From NCBI RefSeq assembly GCF_002278925.1, contig NZ_NCJH01000023.1, positions 1 to 64,000 on the forward strand: a stretch of DNA of 64,000 nt, in the 5' to 3' direction. Shown here piece by piece: positions 40,152-49,490 of this stretch. The position numbers and the translations under genes were made by a program. Within the stretch, counting starts at the first letter, position 1. The number at the start of each line of letters is the position of its first letter. Below the pieces are notes generated by a model. That model did no database searches and was not told the DNA's origin. It was given only the letters and a program-made list of their open reading frames with translations. This DNA is from Polaromonas sp. 39-63-25. GTDB taxonomy: Bacteria; Pseudomonadota; Gammaproteobacteria; Burkholderiales; Burkholderiaceae_C.

Positions 40152-42101
40152 TCAGGGTTTCATGAGTGCGGCAACGCGGGCACGCAGGATTTCAGGTTGC
40201 GCCTGGGCCAAGGGCATGGCGGGGCCGGCAGTGAGCCCCACACGGCTGAAGATGCCGCGCCTGAAAGGCCGCACCATGGCACCGCCTTTCTCAATGCGGC
40301 TGAAGAATGAGCCCCAGAGGTTGGTCAAGGCCATGGGAATGACGGGCACGCTGAGGCCGTCGCGGTCGGCGTTTTCCAGGATTTTCATGATGCCCCCCTT
40401 GAAGGGCTGGAGTTCACCGTCCTGGGTGATGCCGCCCTCGGGAAAGATCGCCAGCAGATCACCATTGCGCAGCACTTTGGCCGCCGCCTCGAAAGCTGCT
40501 TCATACGCCGCCGGGTCTTCGGCACGCGGGGCGATCGGTATCGCCTTGGCCAGCCGGAACAGCCAGCCGAGCACCGGCATTTTGAAAATGCGGTGGTCCA
40601 TCACGAAATAAATGGGCCGCGGGCTGGCCGCCATCAACAGCACCGGGTCAATGAAACTGACATGGTTGCAGGTCAGCACGGCCGCGCCCTGCGCCGGAAT
40701 GTTGTCGTCTCCCGTGACCTTGAAGCGGTAAATACAACGCGAGGCGATCAGCGCGATGAAACGCAGCAGGTACTCCGGCACCAGCATGAAGATGTAGAAC
40801 GCCACCACCGCATTGGCCAGGCCGACGAACAGAAAGACCTGAGGAATGCTGAAGTCGGCCTTGAGCAGGGCGCCCGCGAGGATGGCGCTGACGATCATGA
40901 ACAGCGCATTGAGAATGTTGTTGGAAGCAATGATGCGGGCGCGGTGGGTAGGCTGGCTGCGCAGCTGGATCAGCGCATACATGGGCACGCTGTACAGGCC
41001 CGCAAACAGGCTCAGCAGCGTGAGGTCCAGCAACACGCGCCAGTGCGCCGGCTGGGCCACAAAGGCGGCCAGTCCCATAATCGGTGAAGACGGCAGTCCA
41101 CGCGAGGCGAAATACAGGTCGATCGCAAACACACTCATGCCGATGGCGCCCAGCGGCACCAGGCCGATCTCGACATGGCGCCGGCTCAGCACCTCGCACA
41201 GCAGCGAACCGGTGGCAATGCCGATGGAAAATACCACCAGCAGCAGGGAGGCCACCTGCTCATTGCCGTGCATCACCTCCTTGGCAAAACTGGGGAACTG
41301 GCTCAGAAAGACCGCACCGAAAAACCACATCCAGCTGATGCCCAGCATGGAGCGGAACACCACGATGTTGCCGTAAGCGAGCCGCAGGTTGTGCCAGGTC
41401 TCCGTGACCGGGTTCCAGTTGATCTTCAGGCCAGGGTCGGTGGCCGGCGCAGAAGGAATGAATTGCGCCACCACCCGTCCTGCCACGGCCAGCAATACGC
41501 AGGACAGCGCCACATACAGCGGACCGACCCCCGGCACGGCCACCATCAGCCCACCGACAATGTTGCCCAGCAGGATGGCGACAAACGTGCCCATCTCCAC
41601 CATGCCGTTGCCGCCGGTCAGCTCGCGCTCGTTCAGGGCCTGCGGCAGGTAGGCGAACTTGACCGGGCCGAACAGCGTGGAATGCAGTCCCATCAAAAAA
41701 GTGCAGGCCAGCAGCAGCGGCACCTGCAGGTTCACGTCGCTGCTGAGAAAGCCGGCGGCGGCCACTGCCATGATCACGATTTCCAGATTCTTCACGAAGC
41801 GGATCACGCGCGTCTTTTCGTATTTGTCGGTGAGCTGCCCGCTGGTGGCCGAAAACAGCAGAAAGGGCAGGATGAACAGCGCGCCAATCACCAGCCCCGC
41901 CAGCGCGGGCGGCAACCAGCTCACGCTGAGCTGGTAGGTCACCATCACGGTGAAGGCGAACTTGAACAGGTTGTCGTTGGCGGCACCCGAGAACTGGGTC
42001 CAGAAAAAGGGGGCAAAGCGGCGCTGGCGGAGCAGCGCGAACTGGTTGGGGTACTCCTGGGCCTTGGGCGGGGATGCCTGAACGGTGGCTTCAACACTCA
42101 T
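40152..42101 (-). CDS. Lysophospholipid transporter (LplT-like) fused to a PlsC-type acyltransferase
   Basis: A 649-residue fusion. Residues about 20-420 are a twelve-span major-facilitator domain of the LplT type (RRFAPFFWTQFSGAANDNLF at the start). Residues about 440-640 are a 1-acylglycerol-3-phosphate acyltransferase domain with the catalytic HxxxxD (NHVSFID) and FPEGGIT. It likely flips lysophospholipids inward and re-acylates them, like LplT-Aas in enterobacteria but without the acyl-ACP synthetase part. It lies between the yiaA remnant and a ceramidase-like gene. Confidence 0.88.
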   Translation of the reverse strand: MSVEATVQASPPKAQEYPNQFALLRQRRFAPFFWTQFSGAANDNLFKFAFTVMVTYQLSVSWLPPALAGLVIGALFILPFLLFSATSGQLTDKYEKTRVIRFVKNLEIVIMAVAAAGFLSSDVNLQVPLLLACTFLMGLHSTLFGPVKFAYLPQALNERELTGGNGMVEMGTFVAILLGNIVGGLMVAVPGVGPLYVALSCVLLAVAGRVVAQFIPSAPATDPGLKINWNPVTETWHNLRLAYGNIVVFRSMLGISWMWFFGAVFLSQFPSFAKEVMHGNEQVASLLLVVFSIGIATGSLLCEVLSRRHVEIGLVPLGAIGMSVFAIDLYFASRGLPSSPIMGLAAFVAQPAHWRVLLDLTLLSLFAGLYSVPMYALIQLRSQPTHRARIIASNNILNALFMIVSAILAGALLKADFSIPQVFLFVGLANAVVAFYIFMLVPEYLLRFIALIASRCIYRFKVTGDDNIPAQGAAVLTCNHVSFIDPVLLMAASPRPIYFVMDHRIFKMPVLGWLFRLAKAIPIAPRAEDPAAYEAAFEAAAKVLRNGDLLAIFPEGGITQDGELQPFKGGIMKILENADRDGLSVPVIPMALTNLWGSFFSRIEKGGAMVRPFRRGIFSRVGLTAGPAMPLAQAQPEILRARVAALMKP

Positions 42102-42125
42102 GATGGACTCCTCTTTTCAGTTTTG

Positions 42126-43019
42126 TTATGCAGCAGGCGTCGGGGACAGCCTGTCTGCTCCCTTAGAGCCTGCTCTGGAGGGTGAACCGGATTCTGCCCT
42201 GCTTTTCATGACAGCCATCAGCGCGGCAACAAGCGGCCAGGCGGCACAGCTGGCCACGATATGTTTAAGGCTGTGACCCGAAACGAGGTGCCCTGTCCAC
42301 TCAAACACCTGATGGTCACCCAGTTCCAATACCTTGGCCAGGGCATACAAGGCGATCAGCAGCGACCAGCGGATGGGCAGGCCCCGGTGCGATGGCCCCG
42401 CACCGGCGGCTACGGGGCGCAGGCAGGCCAGTCCGACGATCAGCGCCATGCCGCCGAACTGCAGCACGCCCCAGGGCAACAGATTGCCTGACACCGCCCA
42501 CACCTGGACAGACACCGGCCCCAGTACCAGCACCGCCGCTGCCAGTGCCACACCAGCCCGGGCACTGATGCCTTGACACGCAGCCAGGCCCAGCAGCCCG
42601 GCAAAGGCCAGCACCATGCCGCCGCGGTCCCAGAGCAGTCCCGCATTGTCTGGCTGCCAGTGGTACATCGCAGAGACAGCGGTGGTCACCATCAGGCCGC
42701 CAAAAAACAGGCCTGCCAGCCAGGCCACCGTCCTGTCCACCGCCTGCCGGCGGAGGGCCTGAACCAGCACACCCGCACCCGCCAGCCCCCACAACGCAAA
42801 CGGCAGGTTGCTCAGCACATCCATGGCATGAGGCAGCGCGCCCCAGGCTCGCTGGTCGGCAAAGTCGTGGTAACGCGACGGCTGGAGCAGGGCTGGCCCG
42901 GCCACAGCCACCAGGGCCAGCAGCAGAACAACAAGCAGCAAGGCGCGTTCGCGCGGCCACGCCGGAGAGTGCGCGGGCCGCACCTCTTGCCGCGGCTGGG
43001 GGTGAAGGGTGTGTTGCAT
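42126..43019 (-). CDS. Ceramidase-like (CREST superfamily) seven-span membrane protein
   Basis: A 297-residue membrane protein. It carries the scattered metal-site signature of the alkaline ceramidase/CREST hydrolases: Ser and Asp in AMDVLSNLPFALWG, His in AMYHWQPDNAGLLWDRGG, and the paired His of HLVSGHSLKHIVASCAAW. About seven spans are predicted. The substrate is unknown; ceramide would be unusual for this lineage. AGGAGCC precedes the ATG. It is divergent from a small HTH regulator and follows the same strand as the LplT-PlsC fusion, suggesting a lipid role. Confidence 0.65.
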   Translation of the reverse strand: MQHTLHPQPRQEVRPAHSPAWPRERALLLVVLLLALVAVAGPALLQPSRYHDFADQRAWGALPHAMDVLSNLPFALWGLAGAGVLVQALRRQAVDRTVAWLAGLFFGGLMVTTAVSAMYHWQPDNAGLLWDRGGMVLAFAGLLGLAACQGISARAGVALAAAVLVLGPVSVQVWAVSGNLLPWGVLQFGGMALIVGLACLRPVAAGAGPSHRGLPIRWSLLIALYALAKVLELGDHQVFEWTGHLVSGHSLKHIVASCAAWPLVAALMAVMKSRAESGSPSRAGSKGADRLSPTPAA

Positions 43020-43134
43020 GACGATGGCTCCTGAAATATATGAGCCTGCAATGTGCGGTGAGGCACGCTCTCAAAGCATCAATATTCAGCCCGGTCTTTC
43101 CTTCTGGAACCAAAAGTATTGATAATTGATACCC

Positions 43135-43866
43135 ATGAGCACCACCGCCGACCTGGTTCTTCTGCTGAAGAAGGAACTCAAAGCCGTCCACATGACCTAT
43201 GCCGATCTCGCGGCCAAGCTGGGCATGGCGGAGTCCAGCGTCAAACGCATGCTGGCCAAAGGCGATATGCCGCTGTCGCGCATCGATGCGATCTGCCGCG
43301 CGCTGAAACTGGACTTTGCTGAACTGGCCAGGCGGGTGGCCGATGCCCAGCCATTGCTGGCCGAGCTGACGCAGGCCCAGGAAAAAGCCGTGGTGGCCGA
43401 CAAGAAACTCCTGCTCACCGCGATCTGCGTGTTATCGCAGTGGACGCTGGAGCAGATCACGGGCAGCTACCGCCTGTCACAGGCCGAATGCGTCAAATAC
43501 CTGGTGCAACTCGATCACATCGGCATCATCGAGCTCAAGCCGCAGAACCGCTACCGGCTCAAACTCGCCAAGACCTTCCGCTGGCGGCCGCACGGGCCGG
43601 TGATGGACTACTTCAGGGACAACGCCCTGCTGGACTACTTCTCGGGCGGTTTTGACGGCGGCGGAGAGGGGCTGCTGCTGGTGCATGGCTCCATCAGCCG
43701 CAGCCTCGCGCCGTCGTTTCTCGAACGCATGCAGCGTGTCGCGCAGGATTTTGCGCAGCAACACCAGGCCGACCAGAAGCTCGCCGAGAAAGACCGCGAA
43801 GGTTACACCCTGCTGCTGGCGATGCGCAGCTGGGAGTTCGAAGCGTTTGCGGCCTTGCGGCGATAA
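43135..43866 (+). CDS. XRE-type helix-turn-helix transcriptional regulator
   Basis: A 243-residue regulator. The N-terminal helix-turn-helix reads KKELKAVHMTYADLAAKLGM with AESSVKRMLAKGDMPLSRID. The C-terminal part (about 90-240) is predicted mostly helical, with ITGSYRLSQAECVKYLVQLD, and resembles a second winged-helix/effector region. The ATG at 43135 was chosen; GATAAT lies 8 nt upstream and no ribosome site is seen, so the message may be leaderless. It is divergent from the ceramidase-like gene, its probable target. Confidence 0.75.
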   Translation: MSTTADLVLLLKKELKAVHMTYADLAAKLGMAESSVKRMLAKGDMPLSRIDAICRALKLDFAELARRVADAQPLLAELTQAQEKAVVADKKLLLTAICVLSQWTLEQITGSYRLSQAECVKYLVQLDHIGIIELKPQNRYRLKLAKTFRWRPHGPVMDYFRDNALLDYFSGGFDGGGEGLLLVHGSISRSLAPSFLERMQRVAQDFAQQHQADQKLAEKDREGYTLLLAMRSWEFEAFAALRR

Positions 43867-43888
43867 ATTGGGCACACCCCTGTTGCCG

Positions 43889-43964
43889 CTCACTGCGTGT
43901 AGCGGCCTCTCCCCTTGCGGGTGATTGCGCCTGCAAACTGGCGGAGCCAAATCTGCGGTCCCTG
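43889..43964 (-). repeat. GC-rich dispersed repeat, copy 1
   Basis: The plus strand reads CACTGCGTGTAGCGGCCTC..., then GATTGCGCCTGCAAACTGGC and GGAGCCAAATCTGCGG. It aligns, in opposite orientation, with the repeat before marC (49399-49486). It lies just after the XRE regulator. Divergence from the other copy is moderate. Confidence 0.65.
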
Positions 43965-44010
43965 CTGCGAGTGGGCCATGGCGCAGTCCCCCCTCAAAAA
44001 GCGACGCTTG

Positions 44011-45291
44011 TCACTCCGGGGCGGTAAACACCGTCAGCACGCCGGTGTAGCCATAGAGGTTGTGGCGTGCGATTTCGCCGCCGGCAAAAAACCCGACGAG
44101 CGGCACGTCGCCGAGGGCACGCCGCACAATCTGCAGCTCGGCGCTGGGCGCACCGAAGTGTGGGCCGCCGCGCCCGGCGCAGCTGATGTAGATCGCGCCG
44201 GCGATGCGCCGGGCCGGGTGCGGGGCCGATTCGGCTTCGGACGCGCTCAGCGCACTGGCGACTTCCAGCGTCAACTCCTCCGGCTCCAGTTCCTCGCGGA
44301 TTTCGGCGCAGACGCGCACCAGGTCGGCGCGCGCCGCCTCGGCATTGCGTTCGCAAAAAGCCAGCCTCATGCCCGGGCTGGGCACCTCGGCAATGGCCAC
44401 GCCCTGGCGCGCCGGGTCCAGGCCGATGATGTGGCGCACCAGCACATCGGCCCCGAACTGGCCCGGACGCCGGATCCGGCCGTCCTGCAGGGCGGCGTCA
44501 GCGCTGCTCAGCCCGACCAGCGTGGTCCGCACTTTTTCGAGCGCCTCGCGCGGCGCATCGAGCGACACACCGAGGTCGGCCAGCATCACATCGAGCGCGC
44601 TCCGGCCGTCCAGTTCCGTCACCACATTGGCGTCGCAGGCGGTGATCTCGTGCTCCCTTGAAACCGGCTGGCAGCCTTGCGTCACGCGCGACATCAGACC
44701 GGCGCCCTGGGCAAAGGCCACACCGCTCAGGCCGCCGCTGAACACCCCGCTGGCGGCACCCTGCCCCTTCACATTGCCGCTGCCGCTGAGTGCGAACTGG
44801 ACCGCCTTGCTGCGGCTCGACGCCAGCCCGCCAAAGACATACCCGCTGCTGGTGCGCTGGGCCATCTCGGCGATCAGCTCGGCCACGTCGGGGGTGCTGG
44901 CGTCGGCATGCACCAGCGCGGTGTGCGCCTGGAAATGGCTGGCACCGGGCGGTGGCAGGGGCGACACGCCGGAAAACACGCGGTACTGGTCCGACGGCAG
45001 CTCGCACAGCATCACCGCCAGCGCCGGCTCGTCGAAATACTCGACATTGTTCGACGCGATGCCGATGCCGACCGTGCCCGCCCAGTCGGTGATTTCAGGC
45101 AGCTCGGCGCCCAAAAAATCCAGGATGTCCTGCGCCTGCGCGGTGTAGTGGTCGGTGATGTAAAGCAGGCCCAGGCCGGGCGAACTGGCATAACCGTGCA
45201 GGGCCATCTGCGCGCGCAACTGGGCCAGCACCAAGCCGGCCGCCATGCGCCATTGCGGGTGGGTGGCGTGGCCGTAGGGGAAAAGTTTCAT
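44011..45291 (-). CDS. FIST-domain sensory protein
   Basis: A 426-residue protein with a FIST N domain (residues about 30-230) and FIST C domain (about 240-400). GYVFGGLASSRSKAVQFALS and VGFFAGGEIARHNLYGYTGV are the recognisable parts. FIST domains bind small ligands such as amino acids, usually upstream of signalling domains, but this protein has none attached. The ATG at 45291 gives the family start MKLFPYGHATHPQWRM. The gene lies 36 nt after a GST gene on the same strand. Confidence 0.85.
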   Translation of the reverse strand: MKLFPYGHATHPQWRMAAGLVLAQLRAQMALHGYASSPGLGLLYITDHYTAQAQDILDFLGAELPEITDWAGTVGIGIASNNVEYFDEPALAVMLCELPSDQYRVFSGVSPLPPPGASHFQAHTALVHADASTPDVAELIAEMAQRTSSGYVFGGLASSRSKAVQFALSGSGNVKGQGAASGVFSGGLSGVAFAQGAGLMSRVTQGCQPVSREHEITACDANVVTELDGRSALDVMLADLGVSLDAPREALEKVRTTLVGLSSADAALQDGRIRRPGQFGADVLVRHIIGLDPARQGVAIAEVPSPGMRLAFCERNAEAARADLVRVCAEIREELEPEELTLEVASALSASEAESAPHPARRIAGAIYISCAGRGGPHFGAPSAELQIVRRALGDVPLVGFFAGGEIARHNLYGYTGVLTVFTAPE

Positions 45292-45327
45292 GGTGTTGTC
45301 ACGGTAGGTTGGCGCTGGCACACTGCC

Positions 45328-45969
45328 TCACCACTTGGGCAGCAATCGCTCTCCGGGAAGCACATCGTATGGCGAAGCCCAGCCGGGCAACCCACGCAGG
45401 CGCGCAAGCCACGCCTCGATGTGGGGGTATCGGCCGGCGACCTCATAGCCGCTTTCCTCCAGCGGATAAAACAAGTAGCCGCACAGCGAGAAGTCGGCGA
45501 TGGTGGCCGCCCCGCCGACCATCCACTCGCGCGTCGCCAGATGTTTGTCGACGATGGCAAACGCGGCGTCCATCCGCGCGCGCAGCCAGGCCATCACGGC
45601 CGGGTCGGGTGCGGCGGGGCCGAAGGCCTTCATGAAGCGGTAGGTGGCGAAGTAACTCGTGAACTTGTGGTTGTCGAAAAACAGCCAGCGCAGCACTTCC
45701 AGCCTGTCATCTTCCGTGGCCCCTTCATACGCGCCATGTTTCTTCGCGAGGTAGCCCAGGATGACGCCCGACTGGGTGAGGCGGCGCGTGCCGTCTTCCA
45801 GCACCGGCGCCTCGCCCATCTCGTTGGTCTGCTCGCGCCAGGGCCCGGTGCGCGTGACGCCTTTCATGAAGTCCACAAAGACAGGCTCCCAGGGCTGGCC
45901 CAGGGCGCGCAGCAGGAATGCCACCTTGAAGGTGTTGCCCGACTGGCAAAAACCATGAAGACGGTACAT
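45328..45969 (-). CDS. Glutathione S-transferase family protein
   Basis: A 213-residue cytosolic GST. The thioredoxin-like N-terminal domain opens MYRLHGFCQSGNTFKVAFLL; the Ser in QSGN and EAPVLEDGTRRLTQSGVILG are in the glutathione site. The helical C-terminal domain has GGAATIADFSLCGYLFYPLE. Substrate unknown. It shares strand with phaM upstream (60 nt) and the FIST gene downstream. Confidence 0.9.
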   Translation of the reverse strand: MYRLHGFCQSGNTFKVAFLLRALGQPWEPVFVDFMKGVTRTGPWREQTNEMGEAPVLEDGTRRLTQSGVILGYLAKKHGAYEGATEDDRLEVLRWLFFDNHKFTSYFATYRFMKAFGPAAPDPAVMAWLRARMDAAFAIVDKHLATREWMVGGAATIADFSLCGYLFYPLEESGYEVAGRYPHIEAWLARLRGLPGWASPYDVLPGERLLPKW

Positions 45970-46029
45970 GGGAACGCTTTCTCGCTTTCTTTCAGGTGAC
46001 TGCCAGCCGGCCACCGGCCCGGCAGGGTT

Positions 46030-46881
46030 TCAACGCGTGGTCTTGCGCGCCGCCCGGCGCACCGGCGCCTTGGCTTTCGGCTTCGGTTTGGCCCGCGCCG
46101 CCGTTGTGGCCGCCGCCGGGGTGGGCCAGGCCTGGCTGCTGCGCAGGGCGCTGTCCATCGCCGAGCGGGCGCCCCGGGCCACGGTCTTGCCGGCGGAGTT
46201 GGCCATGCCCTTGGCCAGGTCCGTGGCCATGCCGGTGGCGGTTTTCATCGCGTCCTTGGCCAGGCCGGTGGCCATGTTCTTCGTCGTGCTCATGGCGGTT
46301 TTTTTGGCGGCGTCCTGCATGGCCGTGGTGGCGATGTTCTGGAACTGCTGCGTCAGCGCGCCCCACCACTGCATCGGGTCGACGACGCCAGGCGCAGCTT
46401 CGGCGGCTTTTTCAGCCTTGGGCTTCGAGGTTTTGGCCTTCGCGGGCGTTTCACTGTTCTGGTAACTGGTGGGCGGAACCTCCAGCCCCGAAAACGTCTT
46501 GGCCTTGTCGGCTACTTTCTGCACGCCGCCAGCCACCGTATCGGCGACCTTGAGTTTGAAAGCGTTGGCAACGTCGCCCATGTTGAAATTCATGCCCTTG
46601 AGCGTGGCCAGGGTCATCTTCTGGACTTCCAGCGCCTGGATGGTGGCCTTGAGCGCCATGGCGTTCTGGTCCAGCCAGAACTGGACGGCCTTGAGCTCCT
46701 CGATGCGTTTGTCGAGCTCCTCGACATTGAGCGTCGGCGCGACCCAGTTGCCCAGGTTGGGCAACTGGGGAATGCTTTGCGACGCGCTGCCGGCGGCCTG
46801 CTTGGCAAGGTTCTGCAAAAAGTCAAAGCCCGGAACCAGTTTGCCGAAACCGGCGAAGGATGGGTTGTCTGCGTCGCTCAT
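46030..46881 (-). CDS. phaM: PhaM-type polyhydroxyalkanoate granule regulatory protein
   Basis: A 283-residue granule-associated protein that activates PHA synthase and tethers granules to the nucleoid. The N-terminus (NPSFAGFGKLVPGFDFLQNL; TLNVEELDKRIEELKAVQFW) matches PhaM and the C-terminus is a histone-H1-like basic tail (AKPKPKAKAPVRRAARKTTR). Between them lies an Ala/Lys-rich region of variable repeats (KNMATGLAKDAMKTATGMAT). No phaC or phasin gene is in the window. Confidence 0.85.
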   Translation of the reverse strand: MSDADNPSFAGFGKLVPGFDFLQNLAKQAAGSASQSIPQLPNLGNWVAPTLNVEELDKRIEELKAVQFWLDQNAMALKATIQALEVQKMTLATLKGMNFNMGDVANAFKLKVADTVAGGVQKVADKAKTFSGLEVPPTSYQNSETPAKAKTSKPKAEKAAEAAPGVVDPMQWWGALTQQFQNIATTAMQDAAKKTAMSTTKNMATGLAKDAMKTATGMATDLAKGMANSAGKTVARGARSAMDSALRSSQAWPTPAAATTAARAKPKPKAKAPVRRAARKTTR

Positions 46882-47127
46882 GCTGTCTCCTGGTGTTGTA
46901 GGACGTGCCCGAAGCCCTGATGCAACACTGCACCTGTCTGCGGTTCACGGTGCTTTCATTGTGCAGGGTCGTGGCGGCGCGTCAACCCGTTTTTTTGCAT
47001 ACCTCTGGCGCAGCGCACCTGCCCGGGCCGCTCACCAGCTGCTTCGTCCTCACCTGCGAATCTTCAAGTAAAATCAGCCGCAAACCCTTGACTGACAGGC
47101 GTCACAAGCTATTGATTTAATAGCAAA
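46882..47127. other. Gap between phaM and the crotonase gene
   Basis: About 246 bp with one copy of the GCTAT repeat next to the crotonase stop. The remaining 180 bp should hold the phaM promoter on the minus strand, but no clear box pair is seen. Confidence 0.5.
47065..47124 (-). repeat. GCTAT-type dispersed repeat, copy D (after the crotonase stop)
   Basis: On the minus strand it opens GCTATTAAATCAATAGCTTG, continues TGACGCCTGTCAGTCAAGGG, then TTTGCGGCTGATTTTACTTG. It starts 3 nt after the TGA stop, in sense orientation, and ends in a T-rich tract. Confidence 0.85.
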
Positions 47128-47949
47128 TCAGGCTTTCGGAGCGTAAGAAGGCGGGCGGCGCTCACGCAGGCTGGCCACACCTTCGCGCACGTCGGGGCCG
47201 GCAAAACCCATGAACTCCAGCGCCAGCGAGGCGTCGAAGGCCGGCCCGGCCTGGCGCAGCCAGTTGTTGAGCGCGTATTTGGTCCAGCTGATGGCGGTTT
47301 TCGAGCCGGCGGCCAGCCGGTCGGCCACCTCGTAGGCCTTGGGCAGCAGCTGCTCTTCGTCCACTGCCAGCGACACCAGGCCGATGCGTTCGGCCTCTTC
47401 GCCGCTGATCGGCTCGCAGAGCATCAGGTAGTACTTGGCCTTGGCCATGCCGCACAGCAGGGGCCAGATGATGGCGGCGTGGTCGCCGGCAGCCACGCCC
47501 AGCCGCGTGTGGCCGTCGACAATTTTGGCGCTTTTGGCGGCAATCGAAATATCGGCCAGCAGGCCTGCCACCAGACCGGCGCCGACCGCCGGCCCGTGCA
47601 GCGCGCTGACAATCGGCTTGTCGCAGTTGATCACGTTGTAGACCAGGTCGCGCGCTTCCTTCCAGACGCGGGTACGGGTTTCAAAATCCTCCGCCATGTC
47701 CTGCACCAGCGCGAGATCGCCGCCGCCGGAAAAACCCAGGCCTTCGCCGCGCAACACGGCGCAGCGCACCGAGTCGTCGCTGCCCACGTCGCGCCAGATC
47801 TGCGCAAGTTCCCGGTGGCCGTCGTGCCCGGCCGTCGGCAACTTGCCGTTGAGGGCTTTCATCTGGATATCCAGCACCGCCCCGCCGACGCCGCGGCGCG
47901 TGATGTGAAGGGTCTGGTAGGCGCTGTAATCCATAGTCTGGGCAGTCAT
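47128..47949 (-). CDS. Enoyl-CoA hydratase/isomerase family protein
   Basis: A 273-residue crotonase-fold protein. The oxyanion-hole segments [20 protein letters not shown] and [20 protein letters not shown] are clear. In the second active-site loop it has [20 protein letters not shown], with Asp where classic hydratases keep Glu, so hydratase activity is not certain. The ATG at 47949 follows GGAGAC and gives the family length; a longer in-frame extension lacks resemblance. Reaction and substrate are unknown. Confidence 0.85.
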   Translation of the reverse strand: MTAQTMDYSAYQTLHITRRGVGGAVLDIQMKALNGKLPTAGHDGHRELAQIWRDVGSDDSVRCAVLRGEGLGFSGGGDLALVQDMAEDFETRTRVWKEARDLVYNVINCDKPIVSALHGPAVGAGLVAGLLADISIAAKSAKIVDGHTRLGVAAGDHAAIIWPLLCGMAKAKYYLMLCEPISGEEAERIGLVSLAVDEEQLLPKAYEVADRLAAGSKTAISWTKYALNNWLRQAGPAFDASLALEFMGFAGPDVREGVASLRERRPPSYAPKA

Positions 47950-48084
47950 GGTGTCTCCGTCAGGTGGCAAAAGGGATCCCCGAATTGTGCCCTGCACGGA
48001 CCCGGAGCCGCCCGCTTGACCTTCATCAACCGGGGGCATGACGCCGTGGCGCATGATGGAGGCGAATACAAGAAGGAATGACCC

Positions 48085-48453
48085 ATGGACAAACAACACA
48101 GCGCACCCTACCAACAGCAATTGCTGGACATGCGCACCGCCCTGCTCGCACAGATCTCGGAGCAGCGTGGCGGGACCGTCAGCCGCGCTGACGCCGCAGC
48201 CGACCATTTCGGCCAACCCGAGGACTCGCGTGCCCAGGTAGCCACCGAACGCGAACTCGAGTTCGCCTTGGGCGAGCGCGAAACGGCCGAACTCGCGGCG
48301 ATCGACGCGGCACTGGCCCGCATCGAAGCCGGGACCTACGGCTTATGCACCGACTGCGGCGTCACCATTCCTGCCGCCAGGCTGCAGGCCAGCCCCGAAG
48401 CGTGGCGCTGCATCGCCTGCCAGGAAAAGGCCGAACAAACACGTCCGGCTTGA
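48085..48453 (+). CDS. TraR/DksA-family zinc-finger protein
   Basis: A 122-residue protein of the DksA-like group that binds the RNA polymerase secondary channel. The C4 zinc finger is intact: [20 protein letters not shown] then RCIACQ. The N-terminal part is a coiled coil ([20 protein letters not shown]). It is shorter than DksA and lacks a clear pair of Asp at the coil tip, so a full DksA role is doubtful. It lies 37 nt before a small conserved protein. Confidence 0.88.
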   Translation: MDKQHSAPYQQQLLDMRTALLAQISEQRGGTVSRADAAADHFGQPEDSRAQVATERELEFALGERETAELAAIDAALARIEAGTYGLCTDCGVTIPAARLQASPEAWRCIACQEKAEQTRPA

Positions 48454-48490
48454 CCCCTCTTTCTTTTTCTCTCTTTCTACCAAGGATTTC

Positions 48491-48865
48491 ATGAGCACTT
48501 TTCACGCCGTTGTCTGGATCGACCAGTCCGAAGCCCATGTGGTGATGTTTGACCGCGAACACATGGAAGCCCAGCGCATCAAGTCGCGCACGCACCACAA
48601 ACACCAGGGCAAGGCCGACGACAGCGCCGCCTTTTTTGCCGACGTCGCGCGGGCACTGAGCGGCACGCATGAAGTGCTGCTCACCGGCCCCGGCCTGGTG
48701 CGCAACCAGTTCCGCGACTGGTGCAGCAGCCACCTGCCGGCCGTGGCCGACAACGTGGTGGACTCGGTGGCTGCCGACCATCCGAGCGACCCCCAGCTGG
48801 TTGCACTGGCCCGCCAGTACTTCAAGAAGTTCGACAACATGGCGGCCGATCCTTCGATCGTCTGA
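48491..48865 (+). CDS. Small conserved cytosolic protein, possibly eRF1/host-attachment-like
   Basis: A 124-residue protein (MSTFHAVVWIDQSEAHVVMF ... YFKKFDNMAADPSIV). It resembles small Burkholderiales proteins annotated as 'translational machinery' with an eRF1 domain-3-like fold; VLLTGPGLVRNQFRDWCSSH is the most conserved part. Function is not established. It follows the TraR/DksA gene closely on the same strand and may be co-transcribed, which would fit a stress or ribosome-related role. Confidence 0.6.
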   Translation: MSTFHAVVWIDQSEAHVVMFDREHMEAQRIKSRTHHKHQGKADDSAAFFADVARALSGTHEVLLTGPGLVRNQFRDWCSSHLPAVADNVVDSVAADHPSDPQLVALARQYFKKFDNMAADPSIV

Positions 48866-48924
48866 CCTGCGGATTTTTCGCCGGGACAGCACCCGGCGAC
48901 GCACAGGCTGCTATCCTTGACCGG

Positions 48925-49338
48925 ATGCGCAGCCTGTTTCATTTCGCCTTCAATGTCACCGACCTCGACGAGGCCCGCCGTTTCTACGGCGGCGTGCTCG
49001 GCTGCGCCGAAGGCCGCAGCACCGAGACCTGGGTCGATTTCGACTTCATGGGCCACCAGCTCTCGCTGCACCTGGGCCAGCCTTTCAAGACCGAACGCAC
49101 CGGCCATGTCGGCGACACGCTGGTGCCCATGCCGCATTTCGGGCTGGTCCTGGCGCTGCCCGACTGGCAGGCCATGGCCGAACGCCTGCAGGCCGCGGGC
49201 ACCGACTTCCTGTTTGCGCCGCAAGTGCGTTTTGAAGGCCAGCCGGGCGAGCAGTGGACCATGTTTTTCTGCGACCCGTTTGGCAACCCGCTGGAGATCA
49301 AGGGTTTCCGTGACCTTCAGGCCATTTACGCCTCATGA
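48925..49338 (+). CDS. VOC-family (glyoxalase/dioxygenase-like) protein
   Basis: A 137-residue protein with the paired beta-alpha-beta-beta-beta units of the vicinal-oxygen-chelate fold. HFAFNVTDLDEARRFYGGVL supplies the N-terminal metal-site His; MFFCDPFGNPLEIKGFRDLQ supplies the C-terminal Glu. The reaction is unknown. TATCCT lies 7 nt before the ATG with no ribosome site, suggesting a leaderless start. Confidence 0.85.
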   Translation: MRSLFHFAFNVTDLDEARRFYGGVLGCAEGRSTETWVDFDFMGHQLSLHLGQPFKTERTGHVGDTLVPMPHFGLVLALPDWQAMAERLQAAGTDFLFAPQVRFEGQPGEQWTMFFCDPFGNPLEIKGFRDLQAIYAS

Positions 49339-49398
49339 GGATGGGCAGTTGAGCACGCCGGCGCGCAGCGGGCTACCGGGGAGGCTCTTCAATCAAGC

Positions 49399-49486
49399 GG
49401 GGGCCCCGGATCTGGCTTTGCCAGTCCGCAGGCGCAGCGCCCCCTCGGGGGGCAGCGAACTACACGCAGTGAGTGAGCGTGGGGGC
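49399..49486 (+). repeat. GC-rich dispersed repeat, copy 2 (before marC)
   Basis: It opens GGGGGCCCCGGATCTGGC, continues with GCGCAGCGCCCCCTCGGGGG (a hairpin), then ACTACACGCAGTGAGTGAGC and GTGGGGGC. It aligns to 43889-43964 in reverse. Its last GGGGGC sits 4 nt before the marC ATG and probably serves as the ribosome site. Confidence 0.7.
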
Positions 49487-49490
49487 TGAC

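Noticed and set aside
48721-48924. Long N-terminal extension of the VOC protein
   Set aside because: It overlaps the preceding gene in another frame; the ATG at 48925 gives the family start.
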